Shown: positions 18,068 to 27,064, numbered from the stretch's first letter. The stretch: DNA of 64,000 nt from Ignatzschineria larvae DSM 13226 (GCF_038500265.1 NZ_CP150637.1:1649001-1713000), one strand, 5' to 3'. Numbers and translations are program-made. The notes: a model not told the origin generated them from the sequence alone.

Positions 18068-18946
18068 ATGATGGTACACTCTCAACGAGGTATGTTACTT
18101 CCTTTGATCTATCTCTTCGCGGCGATGATCTCTATTCAAGGGGGTGCAACAATTGCAAAGCAACTCTTCCCGATCGTCGGCGTTGAGGCTGTTACTGCTT
18201 ATCGTTTAGGTTTTAGTGCTATTATCCTATTGATTATCTTTAAACCTTGGAAACGCAAACTTCAAGTGGGTTACCGGCGCTATCTACTATTTTATGGGAT
18301 TGCCCTCGGTACGATGAATTTTCTCTTCTATCAAGCGATTAAAACGATTCCGCTCGGAATTGCTGTCGGGCTTGAGTTTACAGGCCCTTTAGCCGTTGCA
18401 CTCTTTGGCTCTCGCCGGAAAATTGACTTTCTTTGGATTGGGCTTGTGGTTCTAGGGCTTTTAGCACTCATTCCCCTTGATGGCAGCAATGAGGATATTA
18501 ATCTTAAAGGGGTCATCTATGCTTTAAGTGCCGGTGCTTGTTGGGCGCTCTATATTATCTTTGGGCAGAAAGCCGGCAATTATTACGGAACTGCTACTGT
18601 CGGTATTGGAGCGACAATTGCCGCACTGATCTATGTCCCTGTTGGAATTGCGGCCGGCGGCATCGGAATATTCGCCCCAGAACATCTTCCCTTAGCCATT
18701 ACCGTGGCCGTACTGACCTCGGCACTGCCTTATGCCCTTGAGATGATGGCGCTCACACGAATGCCGGCGAAAACCTTTGGGACTTTAACGAGCTTAGAAC
18801 CCGCACTCGCCGCTATCTTTGGCTTTATTATCTTAAGCGAGGTGCTCTCTGTCGTTCAGATTATCGGCATTATTGCGATTATTCTCGCATCCCTTGGTGC
18901 TTCGCTCTCTTCTAAACCCATTGAAACAGTGAAAACTTTAGATTAA
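18068..18946 (+). CDS. rhtA: RhtA-like threonine/homoserine exporter (EamA family)
   Basis: 292 residues (E. coli RhtA 295) with ten membrane helices. Similarity to RhtA runs the whole length: SIQGGATIAKQLFP, FKPWKR, LFYGIALGTMNFLFYQ, IPLGIAVGLEFTGPLAVALF, AGACWALYIIFGQKAG and TSALPYALEMMALTRMP. RhtA exports threonine, homoserine and related amino acids or analogues across the inner membrane. It is the second exporter gene in the row and is followed after 37 bp by a small membrane protein gene. Confidence 0.9.
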   Translation: MMVHSQRGMLLPLIYLFAAMISIQGGATIAKQLFPIVGVEAVTAYRLGFSAIILLIIFKPWKRKLQVGYRRYLLFYGIALGTMNFLFYQAIKTIPLGIAVGLEFTGPLAVALFGSRRKIDFLWIGLVVLGLLALIPLDGSNEDINLKGVIYALSAGACWALYIIFGQKAGNYYGTATVGIGATIAALIYVPVGIAAGGIGIFAPEHLPLAITVAVLTSALPYALEMMALTRMPAKTFGTLTSLEPALAAIFGFIILSEVLSVVQIIGIIAIILASLGASLSSKPIETVKTLD

Positions 18947-18983
18947 TCATAGTAATCATAGATAGCGCATAGGAATAAGCCAA

Positions 18984-19187
18984 ATGCCTAATTTTGACCA
19001 AAACCAACAAGATACAACATCGCAGGCAAAGTCACCTTCAATCCTCCGGCGATTACTCAAGGTCATCGGGGCGATTGTACTGATTTTTCTACTCCTTTTG
19101 ATGATGAATTATGTGGTTAAAAAAGGGGTCTCGCAGTTAATCGAATCAGGGGAAATTCCGGATAATATTGAGGAGATTACACTGTAA
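18984..19187 (+). CDS. Small single-pass membrane protein
   Basis: 67 residues with AGGAAT before the ATG. It has a polar N-terminus of about 24 residues, one hydrophobic helix (about 26-45, VIGAIVLIFLLLLMMNYVV) and an acidic tail ending NIEEITL. The positive residues RRLLK before the helix predict N-in orientation. No family is recognised. It lies 37 bp after rhtA on the same strand, probably in one transcript. Confidence 0.65.
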   Translation: MPNFDQNQQDTTSQAKSPSILRRLLKVIGAIVLIFLLLLMMNYVVKKGVSQLIESGEIPDNIEEITL

Positions 19188-19884
19188 TCATACGATTAAT
19201 TAAAGCTATTTTTAAATGATTATCAAACCGTTTTTAAACCGTTTTCTAAATGCGGTTCCGATGTTTTTTACTACGCTTTTTTAATCTATTTTGAACTTTA
19301 AAAACTCATACTCTCCCACAAATATTTTTTAAAACAGCCCTCTTTCTGATATTTCAACGATAAAAGAGTTGACAAAAAAAGCGTACTCAATAAAATATTA
19401 TCTATTATTAACAACCTGATTTTATCTATGTCTCTTTGTAGCCAACAGAAGTACAACCACTCCTCCCTCTTTATCGCCCGATTCTGCCTCTTGTGCTACC
19501 GGTGCGGTGCTACAATCTTCGACTAGTTTTTATCAGTGATCAAGATCACTGACCTCATCAACACTCTCTTAATCAGTAAATAAATCGTATTGATATTGAT
19601 ACAAAACTCAATGTCCCTTCAATGGTATCTACTATTCAATTCAACTGATTAAAAATGAGTGTTCTTCTGGGATAGGGCATTTTCCAATCCCAATTACTAT
19701 CAAATTAGAACAATGTTGGTAGTAATACATCAAACTTTAATACCACGTTCAATAATGCTCCATTAGATATCATGAATATCACGGAACAGTATGTATCGAG
19801 ACAACCTTGGTATTACATACATTATTTAAACGTGAACATTAACGTTAATTTCATTCAAGTTAAATTTGAATAATAGGTTTTATT
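19188..19884. other. Long leader region upstream of the SMR pair
   Basis: 697 bp without a believable gene, the longest unexplained gap outside the giant locus. It contains a 20-bp palindrome (19533-19552) and a 12-bp palindrome ATTAACGTTAAT (19838-19849) just before the SMR genes. Two related words, TGGTAGTAATAC near 19710 and TTGGTATTACATAC near 19807, are also present. SMR pairs of the YkkCD type can be controlled by guanidine riboswitches; I looked for that conserved core and did not recognise it. Confidence 0.5.
19533..19552. promoter_or_regulatory. 20-bp palindromic site, possible operator
   Basis: TCAGTGATCAAGATCACTGA has perfect 9-bp arms around AA. Size and symmetry suit a TetR-, MarR- or LysR-type operator; no such regulator gene lies next to it. 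Without a T-run it is not a terminator. Confidence 0.45.
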
Positions 19885-20274
19885 ATGAACAAAGCGTGGA
19901 TCTATGTTGCTCTAACGTCTATTTTTGAGCTGATTTGGCTCTATGGTTTCAATGTTGCAAGTAGTTGGTGGCATTGGATTATTATCGGGATCTTCATTCT
20001 TCTTGATCTCAACTTCTTAGCTAAAGCGTGTGAAGGGCTGCCGACTGGAACGGTCTATGCCATCTTCGCCGCGAGCGGAACAGTCGGCACCGTATTAATG
20101 GATTATTTCCTCTTTGAGGAAGCAATTACCGGGGAGATGCTCTTCTTTATGGGGATTATCCTGATCGGTGTGATTGGGCTCAATATCTTTGATGTCAATA
20201 CCAAGTTAGAAGAAGATAACGATCATTTAACAAAACAAGAAGATCAGCAACAACATAACGAGAGGAGAATTTAA
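19885..20274 (+). CDS. Small multidrug resistance (SMR) subunit 1
   Basis: 129 residues with four membrane helices. The conserved helix-1 glutamate is in ALTSIFELIWLYGFN. Other SMR features are LAKACEGLPTGTVYAIFAASGTVGTVLMD and the FFEE/FLFEEAITGEM loop. A charged tail of about 27 residues after helix 4 (KLEEDNDHLTKQEDQQQH) is longer than in EmrE. SMR proteins exchange cationic compounds or guanidinium for protons. The next gene starts 1 bp after the stop, so this is a two-subunit type such as YkkCD. Confidence 0.9.
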   Translation: MNKAWIYVALTSIFELIWLYGFNVASSWWHWIIIGIFILLDLNFLAKACEGLPTGTVYAIFAASGTVGTVLMDYFLFEEAITGEMLFFMGIILIGVIGLNIFDVNTKLEEDNDHLTKQEDQQQHNERRI

Positions 20275-20275
20275 T

Positions 20276-20617
20276 ATGGGACTTTCAGTTGCTTTTATTG
20301 GTTGGTCATTTGTTGCACTAGCGGCCGTTGCCGAGATGTTCGGTGTATTTGGATTAAGCGTCTATAGTCAAAGACGTAGCCTCATCAATGGGCTCTTCTA
20401 TTACGGCGGGATTTTCGCCTCTTTCGCCCTACTCTACTACTCATTTCACTATCTGCCGATGAGCATCGCTTATACGGTATTTACCGGCATTGGTACGGCC
20501 GGCGCTGTAATTCTGAATATTGTACTCTTTAATGAGTCGAAAAATATTAAACGTATTTTAAGTTTAGTGGCGATTATTATCGGCGTTGTGGGCTTGAAAT
20601 ATGTCTCTAGCCATTAA
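20276..20617 (+). CDS. Small multidrug resistance (SMR) subunit 2
   Basis: 113 residues and four helices, with the conserved glutamate in LAAVAEMFGVFGL. It also has SIAYTVFTGIGTAGAVILN and the closing IIGVVGLKYVSS. The ribosome site AGGAGA is formed by the end of the partner gene. Paired SMR genes usually give an obligate dimer with opposite membrane orientations of the two chains. Which of the multidrug or guanidinium classes this pair belongs to is not decided here. Confidence 0.9.
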   Translation: MGLSVAFIGWSFVALAAVAEMFGVFGLSVYSQRRSLINGLFYYGGIFASFALLYYSFHYLPMSIAYTVFTGIGTAGAVILNIVLFNESKNIKRILSLVAIIIGVVGLKYVSSH

Positions 20618-20625
20618 GATTCTTA

Positions 20626-20814
20626 TATAATAAATTTAGTTTAAGAAAAAATGGGTTAAGAAAAATGGTTTTTAAACAGCTATTGTGAGGTTTTAAAAGA
20701 ACATAAAACCGTGCTAAACAACACTTGCAAGATGCCGGATAGAATGGCTCCCTCGCTTTTTACAGCTGATGCGCCGGCATTTAAATAAGCTTATTTAGAA
20801 CCGATATTACTATA
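20626..20814 (+). repeat. MITE-like element, copy E
   Basis: A 189-bp copy, the longest of the family. Extra length comes from a short internal direct repeat near the left end (GTTTAAGAAAAAATGG then GTTAAGAAAAATGG). The left end is slightly changed (TATAATAAATTTAG) while the right end GATATTACTATA is intact. It sits between the SMR pair and its terminator. Confidence 0.82.
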
Positions 20815-20855
20815 CATCCCCAAAGATCCGTTTTAAACCAAAATCGATCACAATC

Positions 20856-20897
20856 AATCCCGTTGCAATGAGATAAAACTCATACAACGGGATTTTT
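20856..20897 (+). terminator. Terminator between the convergent SMR pair and argO-like gene
   Basis: AATCCCGTTG, a 19-base loop and CAACGGGATT followed by TTT. The 10-bp stem and T-run suit the plus-strand SMR transcript. Confidence 0.75.
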
Positions 20898-20927
20898 ATA
20901 TCTCCTAATAGTCGTTATTCCGCGATA

Positions 20928-21551
20928 TTAAGAAGACGCATTCCAGATAAACAGGCCTAATTGATAAGCAATATAGAGCATCATCAAGGCAATCAAGCAA
21001 TTCAAAATTCGCCACGTCAAAGGCTTACTCAATACCGGCGCTAACCGGCTCGCGCCAAAACTCAAACTATAAAACCAGACAAATGAAGCAATCAAGGCAC
21101 CAATCAGAAAAATCAATTTCTCCTCATACTGTAGTGTTGAAGCAAATCCTCCCAAAATCACAATTGTATCTAGATAGACGTGAGGATTGAGTAATGTAAT
21201 TGCCAACGCACCGGCAATAACTTTCATTCGAGAGGGTCTTCCTATATACGGGATTGCTCGTAATCCTTCAGGATTAAGTGCAGACCGAAATGCTTGATAG
21301 GCGAAAAAGAGGATATAGAGTGCGCCGATGCCTGCCAAAATTTGTTGAATCCAGATATTCTCTGCCAGAAAAGTCCCAACACCTAATACACCTAAAGACA
21401 TTAGGACAAAGTCACATAGAAAACAGACTGTTGCTACCCAGAAAGGATGATTCCCTTCTACACCTTGCCGCAATACATAGGCATTTTGCGCACCAATGGC
21501 GATAATTAACCCTGCAGATAGCAGTATCCCTTCTGCAAAAATCCCCCACAT
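20928..21551 (-). CDS. argO: LysE/ArgO family amino-acid exporter
   Basis: 207 residues (E. coli ArgO 211) with about six hydrophobic segments. The N-terminal motif IIAIGAQNAYVLRQG is the LysE/ArgO signature, and LLNPHVYLDTIVILGG carries the conserved NPH-Y-D group. These proteins export arginine, lysine and the analogue canavanine. GGAG lies 6 nt before the ATG. No ArgP (LysR-type) gene is beside it. The exact substrate is inferred. Confidence 0.85.
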   Translation of the reverse strand: MWGIFAEGILLSAGLIIAIGAQNAYVLRQGVEGNHPFWVATVCFLCDFVLMSLGVLGVGTFLAENIWIQQILAGIGALYILFFAYQAFRSALNPEGLRAIPYIGRPSRMKVIAGALAITLLNPHVYLDTIVILGGFASTLQYEEKLIFLIGALIASFVWFYSLSFGASRLAPVLSKPLTWRILNCLIALMMLYIAYQLGLFIWNASS

Positions 21552-21601
21552 CTCTTTCTCCTTTAGTCCGTTCTCCGACGGCTATCGCTATCTACATCTA
21601 T

Positions 21602-21625
21602 TATAGTAATGTTGGATCAAAATAC
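21602..21625 (-). repeat. Possible lone end of the MITE-like family
   Basis: TATAGTAATGTTGGATCAAAATACG resembles the right-end inverted repeat (TATAGTAAGATCGGTTCAAAATAAG) with about 6 mismatches. No other part of the element is attached, so it may be a relic or chance. Confidence 0.3.
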
Positions 21626-21690
21626 GTCTGTTTAAATGATCTCTTATATTCACTTCTTCTAACTCTTCTACTTCTGATTAGGAATATAAG

Positions 21691-21740
21691 AAAATCTCCA
21701 AGAGTTGCCTCGTAACATTCAACGTTAGCTCTTGGAGATT
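21691..21740 (-). terminator. Terminator of purB
   Basis: On the minus strand AATCTCCAAGAG, a loop of about 26 bases and CTCTTGGAGATTTT. A 12-bp stem with a modest T-run, 35 bp after the purB stop. Confidence 0.75.
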
Positions 21741-21774
21741 ATGCTCTAATCAATCTATCAGCTAGATCTAATAG

Positions 21775-23145
21775 TTAGATCGCTTTTGCTAATTGTTCGG
21801 CTAATCCGACATAGCTCGCCGGTTCTAAGGCTTTTAATGCCGCTTTTTCAGATTCCGCGAGCTCTAATGTATCGATAAAGGCACGCATTTCATCGAGATT
21901 AATCCGTTTACCGCGCGTAAATTCTTTGAGCTTCTCATAAGGATTTGCAATGCCATCTCGGCGCATTAAGGTTTGTACGGCTTCCCCTAATACTTCCACA
22001 TTGGCATTTAAATCCGCTAATAGATTCTCAGCATTCACTTCTAATTTACCATGACCTTTTAAGAGGCTGCTAAATCCAATAAGCGTATAACCAAAGGCAG
22101 AACCAATACTGCGAAGTACTGTAGAATCACTCAAATCCCGCTGCATTCTTGAGATGGGTAGTTTCTCTGCAAAATGGCTAAAGAGCGCATTTGCAATCCC
22201 AAAGTTACCCTCGGCATTCTCAAAATCGATAGGATTGACTTTATGAGGCATTGTAGAAGAGCCTACTTCGCCGGCAATCGTTCTCTGTCTAAAGAAGTTA
22301 TGACTAATATAGTTCCATACATCACGCGACCAATCGATTAAAATCGTATTAATGCGACTCATGGTATGGGCAAATTCTGCAATATAATCGTGGCATTCAA
22401 TCTGTGTTGAGTATGGTGTAAAGGTTAATCCTAAATCATTTTCAATAAAATCTTCTGCAAATACCGGCCAATTGAACTCGGGATAAACCACTAAATGGGC
22501 ATTGTAGTTCCCCACTGCGCCATTGATTTTTCCTAAATACTCTTGGTTTTTGAGCTGTCTTACTTGACGCTCTAAACGGTAAATCACATTAGCAATCTCT
22601 TTACCGAGCGTTGTAGGCGTTGCTGGTTGACCGTGCGTTCTAGAGAGCATTGGAATTGAAGCGAACTCATGTGCCATTTCGCGCATTGAGCCAATAACAT
22701 CTTCTAACTGCGGGATAACCACATCATTAATGCTACTCTTGAACATTAAGCCATAAGAGAGATTATTGATATCTTCAGAGGTGCAAGTAAAGTGCGTAAA
22801 TTCAGAAGAAGCCGCTAACGCTTCATGATTTTTTACCTGATTTTTGATCCAATATTCCACTGCTTTCACATCGTGATTGGTCGATTTCTCGATCTCTTTC
22901 ACTGCCATCGCATCTTCAGGAGAGAAATTTTCATAGAGCGAAATGAGGAATTGCTTCGCTTTCTCATCAAAAGAGGGAATCTCTTTAAAATGAGGCTCTT
23001 CTGCTAACTTGATTAACCACTTGATTTCAACCATCACCCGATAGTGAATTAAGCCATACTCACTGACTTCACCACTTAATGCCTTAACACGACTTGCATA
23101 ACGACCATCTAATGGGGAAATGGATAAAACAGAATGAATACTCAT
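21775..23145 (-). CDS. purB: Adenylosuccinate lyase
   Basis: 456 residues, identical in length to E. coli PurB. It acts twice in purine synthesis, cleaving SAICAR and adenylosuccinate to release fumarate. The fumarase-superfamily signature is GSSTMPHKVNPIDFENAEGN. SRTHGQPATPTTLGKE and TSEDINN carry other active-site residues. AAGGAC lies 8 nt upstream and overlaps the end of the DUF423 gene, so the two are co-transcribed. Confidence 0.98.
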   Translation of the reverse strand: MSIHSVLSISPLDGRYASRVKALSGEVSEYGLIHYRVMVEIKWLIKLAEEPHFKEIPSFDEKAKQFLISLYENFSPEDAMAVKEIEKSTNHDVKAVEYWIKNQVKNHEALAASSEFTHFTCTSEDINNLSYGLMFKSSINDVVIPQLEDVIGSMREMAHEFASIPMLSRTHGQPATPTTLGKEIANVIYRLERQVRQLKNQEYLGKINGAVGNYNAHLVVYPEFNWPVFAEDFIENDLGLTFTPYSTQIECHDYIAEFAHTMSRINTILIDWSRDVWNYISHNFFRQRTIAGEVGSSTMPHKVNPIDFENAEGNFGIANALFSHFAEKLPISRMQRDLSDSTVLRSIGSAFGYTLIGFSSLLKGHGKLEVNAENLLADLNANVEVLGEAVQTLMRRDGIANPYEKLKEFTRGKRINLDEMRAFIDTLELAESEKAALKALEPASYVGLAEQLAKAI

Positions 23146-23158
23146 AAAATGCTGTCCT

Positions 23159-23575
23159 TTACTCAGTACAAATAGGGGTTGTCACTGCCGACCACAACAG
23201 CAAGATCCAACCTACAATAAAAAATAACCCACCTATGGGCGTGATAATACCAACATTTGTTAATTTAAAGAATGCAATAGCGTAGAGACTACCTGAAAAG
23301 AGTAATATCCCCACTAAAAACGCATAGCCTGCATAAAAGAGCGTCCGGCGTGTTTGCCAAATCCAAAGTAAAATCCCAACGCCTATAAGCGCTACAGAAT
23401 GAAACATCTGATACTGTACCCCTGTTTGCCAAACGGCTAATTCTCTTGCACTTAGGCTATTCGCTAATCCGTGTGCGCCAAATGCGCCTAAAACAACTGC
23501 AAGCCCCGCAAATAATGCGCCAACTGCAATTAAAAATCGTCCAATGGTGCGTCCTTTCTCCAACTGTAATGACAT
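23159..23575 (-). CDS. DUF423 membrane protein
   Basis: 138 residues with four hydrophobic segments. The family signature GAFGAHGL occurs after helix 1, with QTGVQYQMFHSVALI and the C-terminal TPIGGLFFIVGWILL. DUF423 (YgdD in E. coli) has no known function. It lies 13 bp upstream of purB on the same strand. Confidence 0.88.
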   Translation of the reverse strand: MSLQLEKGRTIGRFLIAVGALFAGLAVVLGAFGAHGLANSLSARELAVWQTGVQYQMFHSVALIGVGILLWIWQTRRTLFYAGYAFLVGILLFSGSLYAIAFFKLTNVGIITPIGGLFFIVGWILLLWSAVTTPICTE

Positions 23576-23884
23576 TGCTCTACTCCTTATTGATCAAAGC
23601 TGCCTAATACTCAATATAAAATGACACTCGAACTTCTTATTAACTCATTTTAATGATTCCATTTTTCTGAAAGAAATCAGCGACTACTCTCAATTTCTCT
23701 CTTCATTTCCTATCAAAATCTATCTTACAATAAAAAGAAGATCAGAAGAAAACAACTTTCGAAAACAACTTTCAACAGAGACTTTATTGTAAATCACTCT
23801 CAATTATTCTAACCACTTAATTTTCTGTGTCCCTATTATCATTCCCTTGATGATTACGCTTTGTGATTACTTCTATCATTCGCT
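23576..23884. other. Gene-free gap
   Basis: 309 bp of AT-rich sequence between the ArsC-like gene and the DUF423-purB unit. A short tandem-like stretch GAAAACAACTTTC occurs twice near 23745-23775. Nothing else supportable was seen. Confidence 0.5.
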
Positions 23885-24256
23885 TTAAGCTGAAGCAATT
23901 TTGGCATCAGTGAGTAATGATTCAATAGGTGTCACATCAGGGCGCGCAATCACTGCTCGATCTTGATAGATGACGATTGGGCGCTCGATAATAATAGGGT
24001 TTGCTAGAAGATAAGCCATCTTCTCCGCTTCAGACCAAGTGAACCACTCAAGCGCTATTTTCTTAAAGGCTTCCTCTTTGGTGCGGATAATGCCATCAAT
24101 TCCGACACCTAATTGCGCAAGGACTTGCTGAATCATCTCTGCAGTTAAAGGTATTTCAAGATAGTTGATCAGCTGATACTCAATACCTTTCTCGTCTAAC
24201 AAAGCTTTCGCTGCTCTTGCCTTAGAACAATCACCGTTATAATAGATCTGCCACAT
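23885..24256 (-). CDS. ArsC/YfgD family thioredoxin-fold protein
   Basis: 123 residues from the ATG at 24254-24256, chosen because the family starts here and GGGAAGAAG precedes it. The catalytic-type Cys is C10 in YYNGDCSKARAAKALL, and NPIIIERPIVI holds the conserved Arg. Arsenate reductases normally have NPRCS; the change to NGDCS removes an Arg beside the Cys, as in some YfgD-like relatives of uncertain activity. No arsenic resistance genes are nearby, so arsenate reduction is not assigned. Confidence 0.82.
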   Translation of the reverse strand: MWQIYYNGDCSKARAAKALLDEKGIEYQLINYLEIPLTAEMIQQVLAQLGVGIDGIIRTKEEAFKKIALEWFTWSEAEKMAYLLANPIIIERPIVIYQDRAVIARPDVTPIESLLTDAKIASA

Positions 24257-24411
24257 AGATTCTTCTTCCCTCTTTTTATCCAAATTTTGTAATTTTCAAA
24301 TTATTCATAGCCTAGCAGTTTTGGCCTATTTTGAGTAGCTGATCTCCCACCTTAAACTGCTTATTTTTATTGCATCTATTCTATTAATAGCCATTCTCAC
24401 CCATTATCACG

Positions 24412-24586
24412 TATAGTAAATTGGGTTTAAGAAAAATGGTTTTTAAACAACTATTGCGGGATTTTAAAAGAACACAAAACCGCACTAAACAACACTTGCA
24501 ATATGCCGGATAGAACTGCTTCCTTGTTTTTTTACAGTCGATGCGCCGGCATTTAAATCAGCTTATTTTGAACCGATCTGACTATA
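24412..24586 (+). repeat. MITE-like element, copy F
   Basis: A 175-bp copy with ends TATAGTAAATTGGGTTTAAG and GAACCGATCTGACTATA. The core reads CTTGCAATATGCCGG, one base away from the others. It lies between thiN and the ArsC-like gene, both on the minus strand; the only copy within a co-directional gap. Confidence 0.85.
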
Positions 24587-24600
24587 ATATCACTCATACT

Positions 24601-25368
24601 CTATAGTGAATCATCTTGTTCGGGAATAGAGAGATAGAGCCAAGCATTACCGTCACTAATTTCGGCGGTTATAGCCGGTTCAATCGTTGATGTTATTGCA
24701 CGATTTGAGTAGGTCAATCCTCTTCCTAGCGGTAGATCATAATCTGTTAAAGGCCACTGAACATTGGTCAGCGTCAATCCGCTTAGATCGGTCAAAGCGA
24801 TCACACTCACAAGACTCCCCGCTTTTGCCGGAATGTGATAACACTTGTTAGGTTGTAGATAGTAGAATGATTGCCGACCATCGCTATGGTAAAACTGTAG
24901 CGATGGATATTGAAATGGATAGAAAAGGAGCGCCATCTGATGATCAATTCGTCCACCAATACCACCAATCAAGAGCACTTCCGATACACCGCACGCTATT
25001 GCGAGTGACAGCGCTAGCTCCGTATCTGTCTCATTTTTATCAGCAGGATAAGGAATCTTCGCCGAATATTTTGAAGAATCAATTTGTAAGTGAATACTCG
25101 AATCAAAATCACCAAGCCAATAATCAACGCCTTTTAACTGATCCGCTTTATCAATCCCTTTATCCACTGCGATCTGTAGAATGTCACCTTTATCTCTAAA
25201 AAATTGCGGAAAATCTCGCTCAATAGCCTCAAAATCCACAGCTCCCGGTAACAATAATATTGCCCGTGTATAATGCGTTTGAGATCGATTAGGTGCTATC
25301 GTCCCTGTTTCTAGCTTATCAAGCGCCATTTGATGAAATTGTTCTTCACTCAATTGTTCTTCACTCAT
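24601..25368 (-). CDS. thiN: Thiamine pyrophosphokinase
   Basis: 255 residues. It makes thiamine diphosphate from thiamine and ATP. Motifs are WLGDFDS (86-90), DKNETDTELAL (110-120), GGIGGRIDH (135-143) and the C-terminal GLTYSNRAI. A non-conserved N-terminal extension of about 35 residues includes a 15-bp in-frame tandem repeat encoding SEEQL-SEEQF. It lies 18 bp after the GNAT-GT9 fusion gene, likely one operon. A TPP riboswitch was not seen. Confidence 0.9.
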   Translation of the reverse strand: MSEEQLSEEQFHQMALDKLETGTIAPNRSQTHYTRAILLLPGAVDFEAIERDFPQFFRDKGDILQIAVDKGIDKADQLKGVDYWLGDFDSSIHLQIDSSKYSAKIPYPADKNETDTELALSLAIACGVSEVLLIGGIGGRIDHQMALLFYPFQYPSLQFYHSDGRQSFYYLQPNKCYHIPAKAGSLVSVIALTDLSGLTLTNVQWPLTDYDLPLGRGLTYSNRAITSTIEPAITAEISDGNAWLYLSIPEQDDSL

Positions 25369-25386
25369 ATCAACCTATACTGATGC

Positions 25387-26973
25387 CTACGCTTTAGATA
25401 ATGCCTCAATAACCCGACTTGGGGGAATATCACTGATCACATCCGAGCGTTTCTCATTGAAGATAATTGTCGTTAAGTCAGGATTGAGCGGTGCCCACTC
25501 CGGTGTTTTAAGTCGCATCAAAGCAATTACCGGTACATGCACGGCATTTGCTAAATGCATCACCGCAGTCTCTACTGAAATAATCAGATCACTCTCAGCA
25601 AGCATCGCCGGCAATTCAAAGAAATTATCTCGAGCACTAAAAGGAACCACATTTTGCAGATTCGCTGCTTGAATCATGGTTTCAATCTCAGCAAAAATCT
25701 CCGGCACACCATTAATAATAAAGAGCGCGTCTTGCCACTTCGGCAGTTGTTGCATCATGACAATGAGTTCAGAAACTTGGGTCAGCAGCCAAGAGCGGCG
25801 GGGATTTTTAGCAATATGATTGATAAAAACAATCTTCTGCCCTGTTTGATGCCCCCACGATTGTAATCTCTCTTTTGCATAATCTTGCCATTGCGCAGGA
25901 ATCTCGACATAGGGATAACGTTCATCATCAAAGAGAATAATGCCGGCCATTTGTGCAAACCAATATGCGTAATCTTCACTAATATGATGACGCACTCCTT
26001 GATAAGGCTTAACCACTTCAATCGTTGCATCTACCGCTTTTTCAGACGACTTTTTCCCCCACTGATACCATTTATAATGCAGTGCCATCGCCATTGAAAA
26101 CCCTGATTGTCCGGCAATATCTCGCGCAAGCGCTGCACCGCCTAATGAGGTTAAGGTCTCAATAGAGATCACAATCGGATATTCTTCCCGCTTTGCTTCT
26201 AAGATTGATTCTAAACGAAGATCCGGAGAATAATTGTCCCGATAAATCTTGCGGAAAAGAGGCGAGGCTTCTAACCAATCGTAGAGTGAGTATTGTTTGA
26301 GCGCTGGCCATTTAGCGCTATCTCTTGTACAGCGGACATCTTCGACAAAGAGATCAATCGCAATATGAGGATAAGCTGCTTTAAATGCCCGAAAACCATT
26401 TTGTAAATAGGTAAAATCACCAATCGCTAAATGCGCAATGAAGAGTACTTTATCCGCTTGAGCGAGCGTCTCTGCCGGAATTTTGCCTAACAGTAAGCTA
26501 CGCGTCATCGTAATATGAGGCTCACCATCTTCTAAAAATTCTTCCCCCTCTGCCACAAAGCCATATCGCTCATAAAAGCCCTTTGCATGTGTTTGAGAAT
26601 GTAAAATGACTCGATGACTGAGTGCTAAAGCGGCGCATTTTTTGAGTGCTTCCCTAAGCATCAATGCTCCAAGGTTTTGCCCGCGAAACGCTTTGAGGAT
26701 CGCAACTCTTCCGATCTGATAATCCCCCTCTTCATTGAGGAAAAAACGTAATGTACCAACAGGAACCGATTTACCAGGCTCAATCGACACAGTTTCACTA
26801 CAGTCCGTCACTGTTGAGGGCTGATAGAGCACTAATTGCCAAGATTCTTTATCGAGCGCATCATGATCAATCTCTGCTGCAAAACCTTGCTCTTGTGTAA
26901 ATACTGCATCACGAACTGAAAGCGCATCTTGAAAAGTGGGCGCTTCTTCCCCTTTTATCCACGTCAATTCCAT
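25387..26973 (-). CDS. Fusion of a GNAT acetyltransferase and a GT9 (heptosyltransferase-like) domain
   Basis: 528 residues. Residues about 1-157 are an ElaA-like GNAT domain, with FTQEQGFAAEIDHDALD and the acetyl-CoA loop FRGQNLGALM (R97, G98, G102), then HAKGFYERYGFVAEGEEF. Residues about 170-528 resemble glycosyltransferase family 9, with VLFIAHLAIGDFTYLQNGFRA at the N-terminal subdomain, KIVFINHIAKNPRRSW, and SDLIISVETAVMHLANAVHVPVIAL at the donor site. GT9 enzymes add heptose to LPS core. The two domains are normally separate proteins, and the frame is open through both. It may acylate and glycosylate a surface sugar, but this is inference. Confidence 0.82.
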   Translation of the reverse strand: MELTWIKGEEAPTFQDALSVRDAVFTQEQGFAAEIDHDALDKESWQLVLYQPSTVTDCSETVSIEPGKSVPVGTLRFFLNEEGDYQIGRVAILKAFRGQNLGALMLREALKKCAALALSHRVILHSQTHAKGFYERYGFVAEGEEFLEDGEPHITMTRSLLLGKIPAETLAQADKVLFIAHLAIGDFTYLQNGFRAFKAAYPHIAIDLFVEDVRCTRDSAKWPALKQYSLYDWLEASPLFRKIYRDNYSPDLRLESILEAKREEYPIVISIETLTSLGGAALARDIAGQSGFSMAMALHYKWYQWGKKSSEKAVDATIEVVKPYQGVRHHISEDYAYWFAQMAGIILFDDERYPYVEIPAQWQDYAKERLQSWGHQTGQKIVFINHIAKNPRRSWLLTQVSELIVMMQQLPKWQDALFIINGVPEIFAEIETMIQAANLQNVVPFSARDNFFELPAMLAESDLIISVETAVMHLANAVHVPVIALMRLKTPEWAPLNPDLTTIIFNEKRSDVISDIPPSRVIEALSKA

Positions 26974-27058
26974 CTCTATCCCCCTTGATAATAATCCTTT
27001 AATCCTACCAAAATTGCCTACTTTTTGCAGTTTAAATACGATTTACGTTGAAAATCTG

Positions 27059-27064
27059 TATAAT
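27059..27064 (+). promoter_or_regulatory. Likely -10 box of the ppa promoter
   Basis: TATAAT preceded by TG lies about 98 bp before the ppa start. The -35 region has no good match. It is the only strong promoter-like word in the 188-bp divergent gap. Confidence 0.4.

Noticed and set aside
19188-19884. Guanidine-I (ykkC) riboswitch
   Set aside because: I could not recognise the conserved core by eye; a covariance search would be decisive.
23885-24256. Arsenate resistance gene
   Set aside because: The Arg next to the catalytic Cys is missing and no other ars genes are near; the call was kept at family level.
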